A stretch of DNA of 64,000 nt from Gp6-AA40 sp963818645 (GTDB lineage: Bacteria > Acidobacteriota > Vicinamibacteria > Vicinamibacterales > UBA2999): positions 62,001-126,000 of the forward strand of contig CAWFTF010000016.1 in the NCBI GenBank assembly GCA_963818645.1. The letters run 5' to 3'. The translations under genes were made by a program, and so were the position numbers. The notes below the pieces were generated by a model. That model saw only the letters and a program-made list of their open reading frames with translations, ran no database searches and had not been told where the DNA came from. Below, one piece after another: positions 47,273 to 56,042 of this stretch; position 1 is the first letter of the stretch, and every line of letters starts with the position of its first letter.

Positions 47273-48079
47273 CTACTTGAAGTCCCGGCGTTCGAAGATC
47301 AGCGTGGACGCAACCAGCAAAACGGCCACATACAGACCAATCGAGCCGCTCGCGAGCAGCATGTGCTGCGCGGTCACGGCCTGACCGTGCACGACGGCGG
47401 CTGTCACGTTGAGCGGTGCCAGATTCGGGAAGGCGTAATAGAGCCCGCGACCGATCATCGCGACCGCCGGTGACGCGCCGAATGACTCGAGCGTCCGCAG
47501 GTCATCGCTGAAGTGACCGATCACGTAAATGGCGATCGTCAGCGCCGCGGACAGGAACGTGCTCGAGAACGTCGAGAAGAACAGCGCGAGCGCGGTCACG
47601 AGCATCAGTTCGACGCCGATGAGTGCGAAGGCTTTGAGCAGCATCGGATCGGTGGCCGCTGCTTCCCAACCCTGCTTCACGTTGGCAGGCGTCTGCCAAT
47701 CGAGGTACGCCAGCACTCCGTAGTAGGCAATCGCCATCACGGCGAGATTCGCCACGAGCGTAAACACCAACCCGAGGTACTTCCCGAGGATGAACTGGCT
47801 CCGCGTGATCGGCTTGGACAGCAGGCTGTAGATGCTCCGCCGCTCCACCTCTTTCGCGACGAGACCGATCCCGATGAAGACGGCGATGAGCACCCCCATC
47901 AACGAGGCGGCGGCGAGGCCGAGGTCCTTGATGATCTTGACGTCCTGTCCGGCCGTGAGCTGCGCCAGCAGGAACGACGCCGCCATCAGGATCACCGCAA
48001 AGAACAGCAGGTTGTAGGGAACGCGGTCGCGGATGGAGTCCTTGAAGACGCCGCGAGCGACGATGAGGACGGCGCTCAT
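47273..48079 (-). CDS. ABC transporter permease (PilI-like position)
   Basis: This is a 268-residue membrane protein with six hydrophobic segments of the ABC-2 type: LLFFAVILMAASFLLAQL, ASLMGVLIAVFIGIGLVA, LVANLAVMAIAYYGVLAY, LIGVELMLVTALALFFS and two more. A conserved helix before segment three has EVERRSIYSLLSKPITRSQF. It overlaps the ATPase gene by four bases. Position relative to pilA and pilD matches pilI of Myxococcus, where the PilGHI transporter is needed for pilus assembly. The transported substrate is unknown. Confidence 0.82.
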   Translation of the reverse strand: MSAVLIVARGVFKDSIRDRVPYNLLFFAVILMAASFLLAQLTAGQDVKIIKDLGLAAASLMGVLIAVFIGIGLVAKEVERRSIYSLLSKPITRSQFILGKYLGLVFTLVANLAVMAIAYYGVLAYLDWQTPANVKQGWEAAATDPMLLKAFALIGVELMLVTALALFFSTFSSTFLSAALTIAIYVIGHFSDDLRTLESFGASPAVAMIGRGLYYAFPNLAPLNVTAAVVHGQAVTAQHMLLASGSIGLYVAVLLVASTLIFERRDFK

Positions 48080-49041
48080 GAGGCGGTCCGTTCTCGCACG
48101 ATGCCGGCTTCGTCGGTCGCGCGGATCTGCTGTACGAAGAAGTCCTCGAGCGTTTCGCGAACAGGGTTGAGAGAGACGAGGTGACCGCCGGTGGCAACGA
48201 GCTCCGTCAACAGTTGCTCTGGCGCCACCGTCAAGGGGAGCTCGAGCGAGAAGCGCCCCTCACCGAGCGGGGTCACTCCAGTGAGACGCGGCTTGATGCG
48301 GTCGATCACCGGTTGGCTGACATTCGAAACAACGAGCTCCCAGGCGCGCGCGCGATTCGCAAGCAGATCGGAGAGGCGCCCCGTTGCGGCAAGCCTCCCC
48401 TTCACGACGACGGCAACGCGACTGCAGAGGGCTTCGGCATCGCTGAGGACGTGCGAGCTGAAAAACACCGCGCGGCCGTTGTCGCGCAGCCTCAGGATCA
48501 GTTCGCGAACCTCACGACGGCCCAGTGGATCGAGTCCGGACATCGGCTCGTCGAGGAACACGACCTCGGGATCGTTGACGAGCGCCTGCGCAATGCCAAC
48601 GCGCTGGACCATGCCCTTCGAAAACTTGCGGAGCTGAAACCGTCGCTCGGATCCGATGCCGACTTCGTCGAGCAGGCGGCTCGCACGTGCACGGCCGTCC
48701 TGCGCCGAATAGCCGAAGACCCGCGCGAAGTAGATCAACAGCTCTTCGGCGGTGAGGTTGTCGTAGAAGTACGGGTTCTCGGGCAGGTATCCGATACGTC
48801 GCCGCACCGAGACGTCGCCAACCGGGCGACCGAGGATCTCGGCGCGCCCCGAGGTGGGGAAAATCAGCTGCATGAGCAGCTTCAGCGTGGTGGTCTTGCC
48901 CGCGCCGTTGGGGCCGAGAAAACCGAAGACCTCGCCCTGCCCCACGTGCAGCGTCAGGTCTTCAAGAGCGGCGTAGGGGCGGGGACGCCAGAATCCTTTT
49001 GTGTAGTGTTTGGTCAGCCCCTCGGTCCTGATCGCATCCAT
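48076..49041 (-). CDS. ABC transporter ATP-binding protein (PilH-like position)
   Basis: This is a 321-residue ATPase. Walker A is GFLGPNGAGKTTTLKLL, the signature is KFSKGMVQRVGIAQAL, and Walker B with switch is PEVVFLDEPMSGLDPLG, followed by SSHVLSDAEAL. A C-terminal domain of about 100 residues (WELVVSNVSQPVIDRI) is the extra domain common in ABC-2 exporters of the NatA/CcmA type. It is the first gene of the downstream pilus operon and is co-translated with the permease. Its place in the locus matches pilH of Myxococcus. Confidence 0.88.
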   Translation of the reverse strand: MDAIRTEGLTKHYTKGFWRPRPYAALEDLTLHVGQGEVFGFLGPNGAGKTTTLKLLMQLIFPTSGRAEILGRPVGDVSVRRRIGYLPENPYFYDNLTAEELLIYFARVFGYSAQDGRARASRLLDEVGIGSERRFQLRKFSKGMVQRVGIAQALVNDPEVVFLDEPMSGLDPLGRREVRELILRLRDNGRAVFFSSHVLSDAEALCSRVAVVVKGRLAATGRLSDLLANRARAWELVVSNVSQPVIDRIKPRLTGVTPLGEGRFSLELPLTVAPEQLLTELVATGGHLVSLNPVRETLEDFFVQQIRATDEAGIVRERTAS

Positions 49042-49090
49042 ACCTGATCGGGATTATCGGGAGATCGGGGGCCAAACCCCATCCCGGTTC

Positions 49091-50315
49091 CTACGAGGTC
49101 ACGCCCGCCTTCTTCAGCTCGTACGCGATAACCGCGTCGAACGCCGCCGGGCGGAACCCGCCGAGCCTGATGCCATTGATGAAGTAGGTTGGCGTCCCTG
49201 TGATGCCTACCTTCTGCCCGAGTTGCACATCCTGGCGCACCGACTCGAGCATCTTCTGATACCGGCTGTCGAACTCGCTTGGGGAGATCTTGGTCACTTC
49301 CTCGAGGGCGGCCTTCACGTCGGCACCGGTCATCGACATGGACTGGCGATCGAACAGCGTGGCTTCAAGCTGCTTATCGAGGTTCTTTTCCTTGGCCAGT
49401 CGCACGGCGACGGCCGCTTCGCATGCCGCTCCATGAACGCCACCGGCTCCGCACTCGGTCTCGAGCGGGTAGTCCCGGTTCTCGTACTTGAAGACACCAG
49501 GATAGGCCGCCTCGTACTTCGCGATGATGTCCTTGTAGAGGATGTAGGCCTGACGACACGACGGGCACTGATAGTCGTTGAACTTGATCAGCAGAACCTT
49601 GACGTTGCCCTGCGGCATCACCTCGGGCACCGTCGGCTGACGGTCGAGCCACGCCTGAACTTCAGCGAGTTGTTCGGGTGAAAGCGTCTCGACCGGTACG
49701 GCCGGGACAGCGGCTGGCGCCGACGCAGACTGCGCGCTTGCTGCCTGCTCGCGCGGGAATGCGAGCACGAGACCCGCCGATGCGACGAGCCAGATCACCG
49801 CGAGCAATGCCGCCGTCGGACTTCCCTTCAGCCCACCAAGATCCTTCGTCACTCCAGACTGCAACGCACGCAGCGGTCCGGCTGCTGCACGATGACAACA
49901 AGAAAATCCCGATCACGCTCACGTACATCGTCAGGCACAGTGGGCATGCCTGACGCAGCACGAAGAACGACGCGTAAGCGAAGTAGAAGACGGCTGCGAG
50001 ACCAACAGTGGAGAGCAGGAATACGTAGCCTGCGGCGCGCGCGGCTTCATCCGACTTGGGTGTGCGCATGCCCCAGGCGGAGAGCATCAGGACGAGAGCG
50101 GACCAGATCGCGCCACCTGCCGCGACCGGCACACCGGCAACGGTCCCATATGCACTCTCGAACACCTGCTCACACGACACCGTCTCGTTGACGTCGCAGA
50201 AGCTCGTGTATCCCGGCTCGGTGATCAACCTGTAATGAACGTACAGGGCCGCAAGCGACGCGGCGAGGCCAATAGCCGACAGCACGACGAGGGCGTAACG
50301 GGTACGACTGGACAT
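49091..50315 (-). CDS. Vitamin K epoxide reductase / DsbA fusion protein (frameshifted)
   Basis: The amino part (MSSRTRYALVVLSAIGLAAS) is a VKOR membrane domain with loop cysteines (FCDVNETVSCEQVF) and the active CxxC in QACPLCLTMYV. The second part is a thioredoxin/DsbA domain with active CPSC in FNDYQCPSCRQAYILY and the cis-Pro region GITGTPTYFINGI. The frame changes near 49885-49895, in the sequence linking the last VKOR helix to the next membrane segment. Joined, it is about 408 residues. Such fusions oxidise DsbA with quinone and make disulfides outside the cytoplasm. It sits between the pilins and the ABC genes, and the pilins carry a cysteine pair. Confidence 0.8.
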
Positions 50316-50396
50316 AACTATCCTCTTGTCAGAACTCGGAGACGTGAACCTCTGGCCTCCCAGGCACTCAACGTCTGCATTATAGACGCCCGTACA

Positions 50397-50427
50397 AAGG
50401 AAAAGCCGGCTGCGATATCCAGCCGGC
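50397..50427 (-). terminator. Terminator of the first pilin gene
   Basis: On the minus strand GCCGGCTG and CAGCCGGC form a perfect 8-base stem around a 7-base loop (50405-50427), followed by TTTTCC. It lies 29 bases after the pilin stop. The same stem sequence recurs after the other two pilin genes. Confidence 0.85.
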
Positions 50428-50455
50428 CTTTCCCTGTGGTCGAATCGAAATGCGA

Positions 50456-50986
50456 CTACTGGATGGGCGAGATGGTGCCGCCGGCCACGAAGGGCTGGGG
50501 CGGCGCCGTCGCAGCGACGTTCTGCCAAATCGCGCCCGCTTGACTGCTCGCGAACGACCGGTTGCCGGTCGAGGCAAAGCTCGTCGGGACCGCTGCCACG
50601 TAGTACGACGCGTTGGTTGCCGTGCCGTTGCAGTCGTTCGGCGCAGGTCCACCGCCAGCACCCACTGCTAGGGTGTAGGTGTAGCCGCTCTTTTGAGGTG
50701 ACACTGCGCTCGTCAGGTCGTTCGACAGGAACGCCTGGTTTCCACCTGGAGGCGGTGTGCCGAGCGTCGCGAACAAGACGGCGTGCCCGCCCTGACCGCA
50801 CGAAGCGGAATAGCTGATTTCCGCAGTGTTCACAGCACGTATCCCACCGATGGCCGATATCTCGTTGCCCGACATCCGGGCGCGGAGCAGACCGGGCACC
50901 GCAATCGCCGCGATGATGCCGATGATCGCCACGACGATCAGCAGCTCGATGAGCGTAAAGCCTTCGTTCTTCTTCAGTGTCCTCAC
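50456..50986 (-). CDS. pilA: Type IV major pilin-like protein, copy 1
   Basis: This is a 176-residue prepilin. A nine-residue leader ends in KKNEG, followed by FTLIELLIVVAIIGIIAAIA and VPGLLRARMSGNE, the classic type IVa N-terminal helix with Glu at +5. The globular head has two cysteines (SYSASCGQGG and PNDCNGTATN), which could form a disulfide. GTG 50986 was chosen because AAGGAGAG lies four bases upstream and the leader then has the usual length. It has its own sigma-54 promoter and its own terminator. The head differs from copies 2 and 3 by several substitutions (GGIRAVNTAEIS, PPQPFVAGG). Confidence 0.92.
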   Translation of the reverse strand: MRTLKKNEGFTLIELLIVVAIIGIIAAIAVPGLLRARMSGNEISAIGGIRAVNTAEISYSASCGQGGHAVLFATLGTPPPGGNQAFLSNDLTSAVSPQKSGYTYTLAVGAGGGPAPNDCNGTATNASYYVAAVPTSFASTGNRSFASSQAGAIWQNVAATAPPQPFVAGGTISPIQ

Positions 50987-51045
50987 AACGCTCTCCTTGA
51001 ACGCGCCAGGGTGTCTATCCCCGACAACCGACGACCAGCTGAAGA

Positions 51046-51060
51046 GCAAGGTCGATGCCT
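51046..51060 (-). promoter_or_regulatory. Sigma-54 promoter of pilin copy 1
   Basis: On the minus strand AGGCAT-N5-TTGC matches the -24/-12 elements, with the invariant GG and GC at the right spacing. It is 60 bases upstream of the GTG start. AT-rich DNA just upstream (around 51080-51120) could hold PilR sites. Confidence 0.7.
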
Positions 51061-51218
51061 GCTCGACCATATCGGCTGCGTTTTAGTAACTCATTCTGTG
51101 TCAACCATTTATATGGACTAAAAGTGATCGGATCACCTGCGTGAAATGCGATCGCACGGGAGCTTGACAAACTGTGGCAGCACCGACTGCCAATGTTTTT
51201 CAGCGATATGAGGCCGTA

Positions 51219-51254
51219 CGTGAGAAAGGCCGGCTGCGACGTGCACAGCCGGCC
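51219..51254 (-). terminator. Terminator of the second pilin gene
   Basis: On the minus strand GGCCGGCTG and CAGCCGGCC form a perfect 9-base stem around a 9-base loop (51228-51254), followed by TTTCTC. It lies 22 bases after the stop codon. Confidence 0.75.
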
Positions 51255-51275
51255 CCTCGTCGAATCGAAGTGTGA

Positions 51276-51807
51276 CTACTGGATGGGCGAGATGGTGCCA
51301 GCGGCCACGAAGGGCTCAGGCGGCGCCGTCGCGGCGACGTTCTGCCAAATCGCGCCCGCCTGGTTGCTGGCGAACGAGCGGTTGCCCGTCGAGGCAAAGC
51401 TCGTCGGGATCGCCGTGGTGTAGTAGGTCACGTTGGTCGCCGTGCCGTTGCAGTCGTTCGGCCCAGCCGCGGCACCGCGCACCGACACCCAGCGTGTAGG
51501 TGAATCCGCTCTTCTGTGGCGAAACCGCGGCAGTCAGGTCGTTCGAGAGGAACGCCTGCGTGCCTCCGGGCGGCGGAGCCCCGAGAGTCGCGAACAAGAC
51601 CGCGTACGACCCGTTGCCGCACGCTGCGGAGTAGCTGACCTCCGACGTGTTGACCGCACGCATCGACCCGATGGCCGACGTCTCGTTACCCGACATCCTG
51701 GCGCGGAGCAGGCCCGGCACCGCGATCGCCGCGATGATGCCGATGATCGCCACGACGATCAGCAGCTCGATAAGCGTAAACCCTTCGTTCTTCTTCAGTG
51801 TCTTCAC
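51276..51807 (-). CDS. pilA: Type IV major pilin-like protein, copy 2 (frameshifted)
   Basis: The amino end (KTLKKNEG, then FTLIELLIVVAIIGIIAAIA) and body through FTYTLGVGA are in one frame. The tail GPNDCNGTATNVTYY to AGTISPIQ is in another. Compared with copy 3, this copy has one extra base at about 51470-51476, where copy 3 reads CACCCGCACC and this one CACCGCGCACC. Without it the proteins would be nearly identical (about 176 residues). GTG 51807 was chosen because AAGGAG precedes it by six bases. Whether the extra base is real or a sequencing error within a duplicated region is unclear. Confidence 0.85.
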
Positions 51808-51864
51808 AATCTTCTCCTTGAGCGGGGCCGCTAGGCCCGTCAGCCTCGTTGACGAGCTAGAGAG

Positions 51865-51879
51865 GCAAGTGCGATGCCG
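51865..51879 (-). promoter_or_regulatory. Sigma-54 promoter of pilin copy 2
   Basis: On the minus strand CGGCAT-N5-TTGC shows the -24 GG and -12 GC with the correct spacing. It is 58 bases upstream of the start codon. An AT-rich stretch (about 51905-51935) lies just upstream. Confidence 0.7.
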
Positions 51880-52040
51880 CTCAGCATCAGGGGCTGCAAA
51901 TGGACACAACTTACTTATTTTCCAAATAGATAGAGCACACCTACCGCGAGCGGATTCACCCGCAATGAGGGCACTTCGGGCCCGCGCTGACAATTACTGG
52001 CACTCGGCGCTGCCAAACGTTGTTGGTGGAGGGGCCGTAC

Positions 52041-52076
52041 GTGAGAAAGGCCGGCTGCGACGTGCACAGCCGGCCC
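52041..52076 (-). terminator. Terminator of the third pilin gene
   Basis: This is the same perfect 9-base stem, GGCCGGCTG and CAGCCGGCC (52050-52076), as downstream of copy 2, with TTTCTC following on the minus strand. It is 21 bases after the stop codon. Confidence 0.75.
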
Positions 52077-52096
52077 CTCGTCGAATCGAAGTGTGA

Positions 52097-52627
52097 CTAC
52101 TGGATGGGCGAGATGGTGCCAGCGGCCACGAAGGGCTCAGGCGGCGCCGTCGCGGCGACGTTCTGCCAAATCGCGCCCGCCTGGTTGCTGGCGAACGAGC
52201 GGTTGCCCGTCGAGGCAAAGCTCGTCGGGATCGCCGTGGTGTAGTAGGTCACGTTGGTCGCCGTGCCATTGCAGTCGTTCGGCCCAGCCGCGGCACCCGC
52301 ACCGACACCCAGCGTGTAGGTGAATCCGCTCTTCTGTGGCGAAACCGCGGCAGTCAGGTCGTTCGAGAGGAACGCCTGCGTGCCTCCGGGCGGCGGAGCC
52401 CCGAGAGTCGCGAACAAGACCGCGTACGACCCGTTGCCGCACGCTGCGGAGTAGCTGACCTCCGACGTGTTGACCGCACGCATCGACCCGATGGCCGACG
52501 TCTCGTTACCCGACATGCGGGCGCGGAGAAGACCAGGAACGGCAATCGCCGCGATGATGCCGATGATCGCCACGACGATCAGCAGTTCGATAAGCGTAAA
52601 GCCTTCGTTTTTCTGCAGTTTCTTCAC
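52097..52627 (-). CDS. pilA: Type IV major pilin-like protein, copy 3
   Basis: This is an intact 176-residue prepilin with leader KKLQKNEG, helix FTLIELLIVVAIIGIIAAIA and head with the cysteine pair (SYSAACGNGS, PNDCNGTATN). GTG 52627 was chosen: AAGGAG is six bases upstream, and the ATG at 52633 would overlap that site. It is the pilin closest to pilR and has the best sigma-54 promoter of the three. With copy 2 it forms a tandem duplication. PilD would cleave before the Phe. Confidence 0.93.
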   Translation of the reverse strand: MKKLQKNEGFTLIELLIVVAIIGIIAAIAVPGLLRARMSGNETSAIGSMRAVNTSEVSYSAACGNGSYAVLFATLGAPPPGGTQAFLSNDLTAAVSPQKSGFTYTLGVGAGAAAGPNDCNGTATNVTYYTTAIPTSFASTGNRSFASNQAGAIWQNVAATAPPEPFVAAGTISPIQ

Positions 52628-52717
52628 AACCATCTCCTTGAGAGCGCTCGGGCCGGAAGGCCCGACTCGATTTATCCGCCGCTCCGACACGGCGCCTCGT
52701 GAACGCTTCCTGATGAG

Positions 52718-52732
52718 GCAAGCGTGGTGCCA
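52718..52732 (-). promoter_or_regulatory. Sigma-54 promoter of pilin copy 3
   Basis: On the minus strand TGGCAC-N5-TTGC is a near-perfect -24/-12 promoter. It is 91 bases upstream of the start codon, 30 more than in the other two copies. The AT-rich tract around 52758-52785 is a candidate activator-binding region for PilR. Confidence 0.82.
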
Positions 52733-52882
52733 CGGCGTGGCGCCAACCCAACGTGTCGTCGTAATTAGCTCATTTACTTAGGCTTATTGCCTCGCTCGGC
52801 TTGCCGGGTCAGTGTCGGCGGAGGTGCCATTCATTGGTTCGGACGACAGGAAGTGTCAACCGCCGGTGTCAAGAATTGGCAG

Positions 52883-54352
52883 TCAGCGCAGATTGAATTT
52901 CTTGGCGTAGTAGCGGAACGAACGGAAGCTCATACCAAGCATCTCCGCTGCGCGAGTTTGCACTCCGCCCGATCTTTCAAGGGCCAACGCGATGTAGTGG
53001 CGATAGAACTCTTCGCCGAGCGCTTCGAGGTCGAACCCTTCTTTCAGATCGGGGAGACCGGCAGACGCGGCCGGAGCGCTTGGGGTCGGCGAGCCGACAC
53101 CCTTGCTCAGTGTACCGCCAAGAGTGCGCACCTGCGTCGGAAGGCTTTCGGGGAGAACCAGCGGCGTCTGCTCCAGTGCCACTGCCCTCTCGACCACGTT
53201 CTCGAGTTCACGAACGTTGCCAGGCCACGCATACGCGGCCAGCAGTTCCTGCGCCTCGTGAGAAATTCCGTTCACAGTTTTGCCCGCCGCCTTCGCGTAC
53301 TTCGTCAGGAAGCGATCGGCGAGGAGCGGCACATCCTCGCGCCGATCGCGCAGCGGCGGCAGATGCACCTGGATCACGTTGATGCGGTAGTAGAGGTCTT
53401 CGCGGAAGCGCCCCTCGGCCACCATCTTCTCCAGGTCCTGATTCGTCGCCGCGATCACACGGATGTCGGCCTGCACTTCCTCCGTGCCGCCGAGCCGTCT
53501 GAAGCGCCGGTCCTGCAGCACGCGCAGCAGCTTGACCTGCATCGTCTGATTCATTTCCCCGATCTCGTCGAGGAAGATGGTGCCGCGCTCGGCGACTTCG
53601 ACCAGCCCCTTCTTGTTGGTGTCGGCGCCCGTGAATGCGCCGCGCATGTGGCCGAAGAGTTCCGACTCGAGGAGCGTCTCGGGGAGCCCACCGCAATTGA
53701 GCGCGACAAACGGGTGCTCGCGCCGCAATGAGTTGTAGTGAACCGCCCGCGCGACGAGATCCTTTCCTGTTCCCGACTCCCCGGTGATCAGGACCGTGCT
53801 GTTGGTCTTCGCGATGGTCTCGATCATCTTGAACATGTCGAGCATCGCGTCGCTGCGGCCGATGATGTTGCAGAATTCGTGCGACGTGTTGAGCGTGCGC
53901 TTGAGCAGGACGTTCTCCTGCTTGATCTTCATCGTCTCGACGTGCTGCCGCACCTTGATCCGCAGTTCGTCCATGTTGAACGGCTTCGTGAAGTAGTCCA
54001 CGGCGCCGAGCCTCATGGCTTCGACGGCAGTATCCGTCGAGGCAAAGGCGGTCATCATGAACGCAACGAGGTCTCGGTTCGCTTCCTTGGCAACGCGCAG
54101 CACCTCGACTCCACTGATGTCGGGCATACGGATGTCCGAGAGCAGCAGATCCATCCGGTCGCGCTGCAGGATGTCGATCGCCTCCGTCCCATTGGCCGCC
54201 ACCGTCACGTCGTAGCCGTCGCGCCGAAGCACGATGCGCAGCATCTCCCGCATCGACGGCTCATCGTCGACGATGAGGATTCTCGGCTTGGCGGCAGGCT
54301 CGGCGCTCGCGGGCGCGTCGTGCGCTGGCGTTGCCGTCGATTGACGCGTCAT
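52883..54352 (-). CDS. pilR: Type IV pilus response regulator PilR (sigma-54 activator)
   Basis: This is a 489-residue protein. The receiver domain (about 25-140) has phospho-acceptor Asp in LLLSDIRMPDISG and Lys in DYFTKPFNM. The AAA+ domain has Walker A GESGTGKD, GAFTGA at the sigma-54 contact loop and Walker B TIFLDEIGEM. A Pro/Ser-rich linker precedes the C-terminal Fis-type helix-turn-helix (ALERSGGVQTRAAEMLGMSF). It most likely activates the three pilin promoters just downstream. Its start overlaps the pilS stop by four bases. Confidence 0.92.
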   Translation of the reverse strand: MTRQSTATPAHDAPASAEPAAKPRILIVDDEPSMREMLRIVLRRDGYDVTVAANGTEAIDILQRDRMDLLLSDIRMPDISGVEVLRVAKEANRDLVAFMMTAFASTDTAVEAMRLGAVDYFTKPFNMDELRIKVRQHVETMKIKQENVLLKRTLNTSHEFCNIIGRSDAMLDMFKMIETIAKTNSTVLITGESGTGKDLVARAVHYNSLRREHPFVALNCGGLPETLLESELFGHMRGAFTGADTNKKGLVEVAERGTIFLDEIGEMNQTMQVKLLRVLQDRRFRRLGGTEEVQADIRVIAATNQDLEKMVAEGRFREDLYYRINVIQVHLPPLRDRREDVPLLADRFLTKYAKAAGKTVNGISHEAQELLAAYAWPGNVRELENVVERAVALEQTPLVLPESLPTQVRTLGGTLSKGVGSPTPSAPAASAGLPDLKEGFDLEALGEEFYRHYIALALERSGGVQTRAAEMLGMSFRSFRYYAKKFNLR

Positions 54353-56034
54353 GCGACCACGCTCCGTGATTCGGATTCAGCCGGCGTCGCGCTGATGCCC
54401 GCGTGGACCGGTAAGCGAACGCTCATGATCGTCCCCACACCAACTTGAGAAGCCACATTGATCGTCCCGTTGTAATCAGTGACGACACGGTGCACGGTTG
54501 CCAGGCCAAGGCCGGTACCTCGCTCGAACGAGCTGCGAAACGGCTGAAAGATTTCCTCGACGTCCTCGGGCGCGATCCCGCATCCCTCGTCCTGGACGGC
54601 GAGCACGACCCACTCGTCTTCGGCCGGCTCACGTTCCGGGGTGACGGTCATGCGCAGATGCCCGCCGTTCGCCATCGCACGTACGCCGTTGGTCGCCAGG
54701 TTCCAGACGATCTGCCGGATCTGATTTTCATCAGCCTCGCACCATACGGGCTCGGCGGGGACGTTGACGTCGATGATGTGGTGCGGTTGCACCTCGGCGC
54801 TGTTCCGCAGCAGGAGCGCGGTGTCCTGAAGCACCTTCCTCACGTCGAGTCGCGCCATCGCTGCGCGCTGCGGCCTCGCGTAGGCCAGAAACGATCTAAT
54901 CGTGTCGTTCAGCCGCTCGGACTCGCGCAGCACGATGTCCATCAGCAGCGCCTGATCTTCACTGAGGGGCAGCTCCTGCCGGAGGACTTGAATCGATCCA
55001 GACATCGACGCCAGCGGGTTTCGGATCTCGTGCGCGATGCCGGCTGCCATCTCGCCAACTGCTGCGAGCCGCTGCCGAAGTCGCGCATCGCGCTCGAGCC
55101 GGCGCACGTCGGTGACATCCTGGAACGACCAGATGTAACCGGTCCCACCTTCCGGCAGCGTGAGCGTGCTGGCTGTGAGACCGACGTCGATCATGCGGCC
55201 ATCGGCGGTGCGATGCTGGCAATCGATCTTCAGACTCCTGCCGGCCGTGAGTCCCTCGACGCGCGCGCGCACGGGCTCGGGCATCTGCATCACGTCGACG
55301 ACGTCTCGACCGATGACCTGCGACGCCGATAGACCGATGATCGTTGACGCGGAACGATTGAAGGTCAGAATCCTGCCGTCGCGATCGGTGGTGATCAGGC
55401 CGCTCAGCAGGCTGTTGATGACGTACTCGTTGAAGGCCCGCAGATCGCGAATCCGATCTGACGCGTCCTCGAGCCGCGCACCGGCGGAGCGAAGACTTTC
55501 CGCCAGCGATCCAGCCAGGAGCGCGACGGCGACGAGACCGCCAAGGTTGATCGCAACGGTGTATTGCGCGACGCGCACCGTCGGCAGATCCACGACAGGC
55601 GAAAAGCGGCGCGCGAGCGGAAAGTCGAGGTCGACGTACTGCACCGCGACGAGGCCCAGGTACATGACCGCACTGAGCGCGGCCAACTGAAGCGCGACGC
55701 GTCGAGAGCGAATCATGCTCGCCGCGATGATCGGCAGCAGGTAGAGCGACGAGAAGTTGCTGGTGATCCCGCCTGTGACGTGAATGAACGCCGAGACGAG
55801 CAGCGCATCTGCGCCGAATTGAAAATCGACGAGCCAGGGATGGCGCTCGGCGTGCCTGAGCGTGGCCAGGTAGAACACGCTCAGCGCATACGTGAGCCCA
55901 ATCAGGGCGAAAAAGGGATCGACTGGAAACGCTCCCGGGCGACTGATCTGGATCAGAATCGCCGAGCCCATCAGCAGGGTCACGAGGACGACTCGTGCGG
56001 CGATGAGCGTCGAAAGACGGGAGCGCAGATTCAT
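54349..56034 (-). CDS. pilS: Type IV pilus sensor histidine kinase PilS
   Basis: This is a 561-residue protein starting at ATG 56034 (MNLRSRLSTLIAARV). Six N-terminal membrane helices (about 10-200) are followed by a PAS domain (about 225-340). The phospho-acceptor H lies in EMAAGIAHEIRNPLASM, and the HATPase part has IVWNLATNGVRAM, VQDEGCGIAPED and GTGLGLATVHRVV. Six-helix sensing domains are typical of PilS, which monitors pilin in the membrane. A longer in-frame start at 56109 reads through a heptad array and is rejected. No clear Shine-Dalgarno is visible before the chosen ATG. Confidence 0.9.
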   Translation of the reverse strand: MNLRSRLSTLIAARVVLVTLLMGSAILIQISRPGAFPVDPFFALIGLTYALSVFYLATLRHAERHPWLVDFQFGADALLVSAFIHVTGGITSNFSSLYLLPIIAASMIRSRRVALQLAALSAVMYLGLVAVQYVDLDFPLARRFSPVVDLPTVRVAQYTVAINLGGLVAVALLAGSLAESLRSAGARLEDASDRIRDLRAFNEYVINSLLSGLITTDRDGRILTFNRSASTIIGLSASQVIGRDVVDVMQMPEPVRARVEGLTAGRSLKIDCQHRTADGRMIDVGLTASTLTLPEGGTGYIWSFQDVTDVRRLERDARLRQRLAAVGEMAAGIAHEIRNPLASMSGSIQVLRQELPLSEDQALLMDIVLRESERLNDTIRSFLAYARPQRAAMARLDVRKVLQDTALLLRNSAEVQPHHIIDVNVPAEPVWCEADENQIRQIVWNLATNGVRAMANGGHLRMTVTPEREPAEDEWVVLAVQDEGCGIAPEDVEEIFQPFRSSFERGTGLGLATVHRVVTDYNGTINVASQVGVGTIMSVRLPVHAGISATPAESESRSVVA

Positions 56035-56042
56035 CTCATTTC

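Larger units (their letters stand above)
51212..52627. repeat. Tandem duplication of about 820 bases carrying pilin copies 2 and 3
   Basis: Terminator, coding and 3' flanking sequence starting GGCCGTACGTGAG occur at 51212 and again at 52034 and remain nearly identical through most of both pilin genes. The 5' ends and promoter regions diverge more. The offset is about 820-822 bases. Identity is highest from the 3' flank to the middle of the gene, which suggests a recent duplication or gene conversion. Confidence 0.85.

Noticed and set aside
49047..49072. ATCGGG repeated three times downstream of the ABC ATPase start
   Set aside because: The spacing is 9 and 8 bases rather than 7 and no inverted arm is seen, so it was not counted as a heptad array.
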